DNA of 43,620 nt from an uncultured Collinsella sp. (GTDB lineage Bacteria > Actinomycetota > Coriobacteriia > Coriobacteriales > Coriobacteriaceae), in NCBI GenBank assembly GCA_900548515.1, contig URKU01000007.1, positions 1 through 43,620 on the forward strand. The letters are read 5' to 3'. Positions within the stretch are counted from its first letter, which is position 1; each line of letters begins with the position of its first letter. The position numbers and the translations under genes were made by a program. The notes beneath the pieces are model-generated. The model did not search any database. It was not told where the DNA came from and saw nothing but the letters and a program-made list of their open reading frames with translations. This document shows, piece by piece, positions 42,816 to 43,620 of the stretch.

Positions 42816-43620
42816 GTGGCCCAAGAGACGTTTAGCGATCGCCTGCGACAGACTATGTCCGATCGCGACGTTCGCCAGTCGGACGTGATCCGCGCATCGG
42901 AGATGCTCGGCAAAAAACTCGGCAAGAGTCAGATGAGCCAATATGTGAGCGGCAAGACGACCCCGCGGCGCGATGTGGCTGAGCTGCTCGCCCGTATTTT
43001 GGAGGTCGATGTTACCTGGCTGCTTGCCGGCGACGCCGATCAAGGCGAGGCATCATCACCCCGCAACGATTCCAAGCCCGAACCCCATCCCTCAGCTCAA
43101 ATTGCAAGGAGCACCACCATGCGCACTTTTTCTAAATCCACCAAGCTCGATAACGTCCTGTATGACGTTCGCGGCCCCGTCGTCGACGAGGCCGCCCGTA
43201 TGGAGGACGAGGGCGAGCGCATCCTCAAGCTCAATATCGGTAACCCGGCGCCCTTCGGTTTCCGCACGCCCGACGAGGTCATCAAGGACATGCGCCAGCA
43301 GCTGCCCGACTGCGAAGGCTATTCCAACTCGCGCGGCCTGTTCTCCGCGCGCAAGGCGATCATGCAGTATTCGCAGATCAAGGGCCTGCCCAACGTTCAG
43401 ATGGAGCATATCTACACGGGCAACGGCGTGTCCGAGCTCATTCAGCTTTCGATGAACGCGCTGCTCGACAACGGCGATGAGATTCTGATCCCCAGCCCCG
43501 ACTACCCGCTGTGGACGGCGTGCGCGACCCTTGCCGGCGGCCATCCTGTGCACTACCTGTGCGACGAGCAGGCGGATTGGTATCCCGACCTGGAGGATAT
43601 GGAGTCCAAGATCACGAGCG
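42816..43620 (+). CDS. XRE helix-turn-helix/aminotransferase fusion (3' end cut by window edge)
   Basis: GTG 42816 has AAGGAGG five bases upstream. The frame encodes an XRE-type HTH domain (about residues 3-75: FSDRLRQTMSDRDVRQSDVIR, then SQMSQYVSGKTTPRRDVAELLARIL and VTWLLAGDA), a hydrophilic linker, and from Met102 an AlaA-type class I aminotransferase (ILKLNIGNPAPFGFRTPDEV, then YSNSRGLFSARKAI, the cofactor-binding TGNGVSELIQLSM, and IPSPDYPLW). The PLP lysine lies beyond the edge. AAGGAG before ATG 43119 could also start a stand-alone aminotransferase. Such enzymes typically interconvert alanine/pyruvate and glutamate. The fusion suggests metabolite-linked autoregulation. Confidence 0.88.
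   Translation, partial: MAQETFSDRLRQTMSDRDVRQSDVIRASEMLGKKLGKSQMSQYVSGKTTPRRDVAELLARILEVDVTWLLAGDADQGEASSPRNDSKPEPHPSAQIARSTTMRTFSKSTKLDNVLYDVRGPVVDEAARMEDEGERILKLNIGNPAPFGFRTPDEVIKDMRQQLPDCEGYSNSRGLFSARKAIMQYSQIKGLPNVQMEHIYTGNGVSELIQLSMNALLDNGDEILIPSPDYPLWTACATLAGGHPVHYLCDEQADWYPDLEDMESKITS

Overview
The window is 43.6 kb of GC-rich chromosomal DNA, densely packed with short intergenic gaps and mostly AAGGAG-type ribosome binding sites. The gene content (bile-salt-hydrolase-family enzyme, LAATG-anchored surface proteins, many DMT and NCS2 permeases, chromosomal TetM-like GTPase, multiple LysR regulators) suggests a gut actinobacterium of the Coriobacteriia, most like Collinsella. That assignment is inference from gene style, not a database match. 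No rRNA, tRNA, CRISPR array, transposase or prophage was recognised.

Layout. 1-1000: an ABC ATPase (cut by the left edge) behind a YtrA-type GntR regulator with an inverted-repeat operator. 1100-5100: release factor 3, a VUT-family (queuosine precursor type) transporter with an SDR oxidoreductase, and uracil-DNA glycosylase. 5100-11200: a divergent DMT exporter/LysR pair, a MATE exporter, RlmA-like and RsmJ-like rRNA methyltransferases and two small membrane proteins. 11200-19300: a zinc-ribbon protein divergent from a GNAT acetyltransferase, a TetM-like GTPase, then a UvrA2-type ABC protein flanked by two paralogous Cdc6/Orc1-like AAA ATPases. Each ATPase is preceded by its own repeats phased every 10 bp, and the second is interrupted by one in-frame TAG. 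19300-23500: TrmL, a CobW/COG0523 GTPase, an Spx/ArsC-fold protein lacking its cysteine, an FMN/Fe-S flavoprotein and a patatin. 23500-25600: a TPP-riboswitch-controlled thiamine operon (thiM, MTH1187-type thiamine-binding protein, thiE). 25600-30250: HAD phosphatase, LysR plus MetE-like methyltransferase, and a uracil permease. 30250-36500: an esterase, then a tandem duplication of a beta-helix surface-protein gene that carried along the 3' end and terminator of the neighbouring AzgA-type purine permease. 36600-43620: a peptide-deformylase-like protein with a changed catalytic motif, a choloylglycine-hydrolase-family enzyme, Kup potassium transporter, a second DMT/LysR pair and, at the right edge, an XRE helix-turn-helix domain fused in frame to an alanine-type aminotransferase downstream of a perfect 20-bp palindrome.

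Scattered through the intergenic spaces are five short palindromes with a GGGGAC-like core, resembling REP elements, and one 109-bp hairpin of similar core after the deformylase gene. The observations most worth following are the phased repeats in front of both ATPase paralogs, the regulator-aminotransferase fusion with its operator, and the recent tandem duplication of the surface protein locus.
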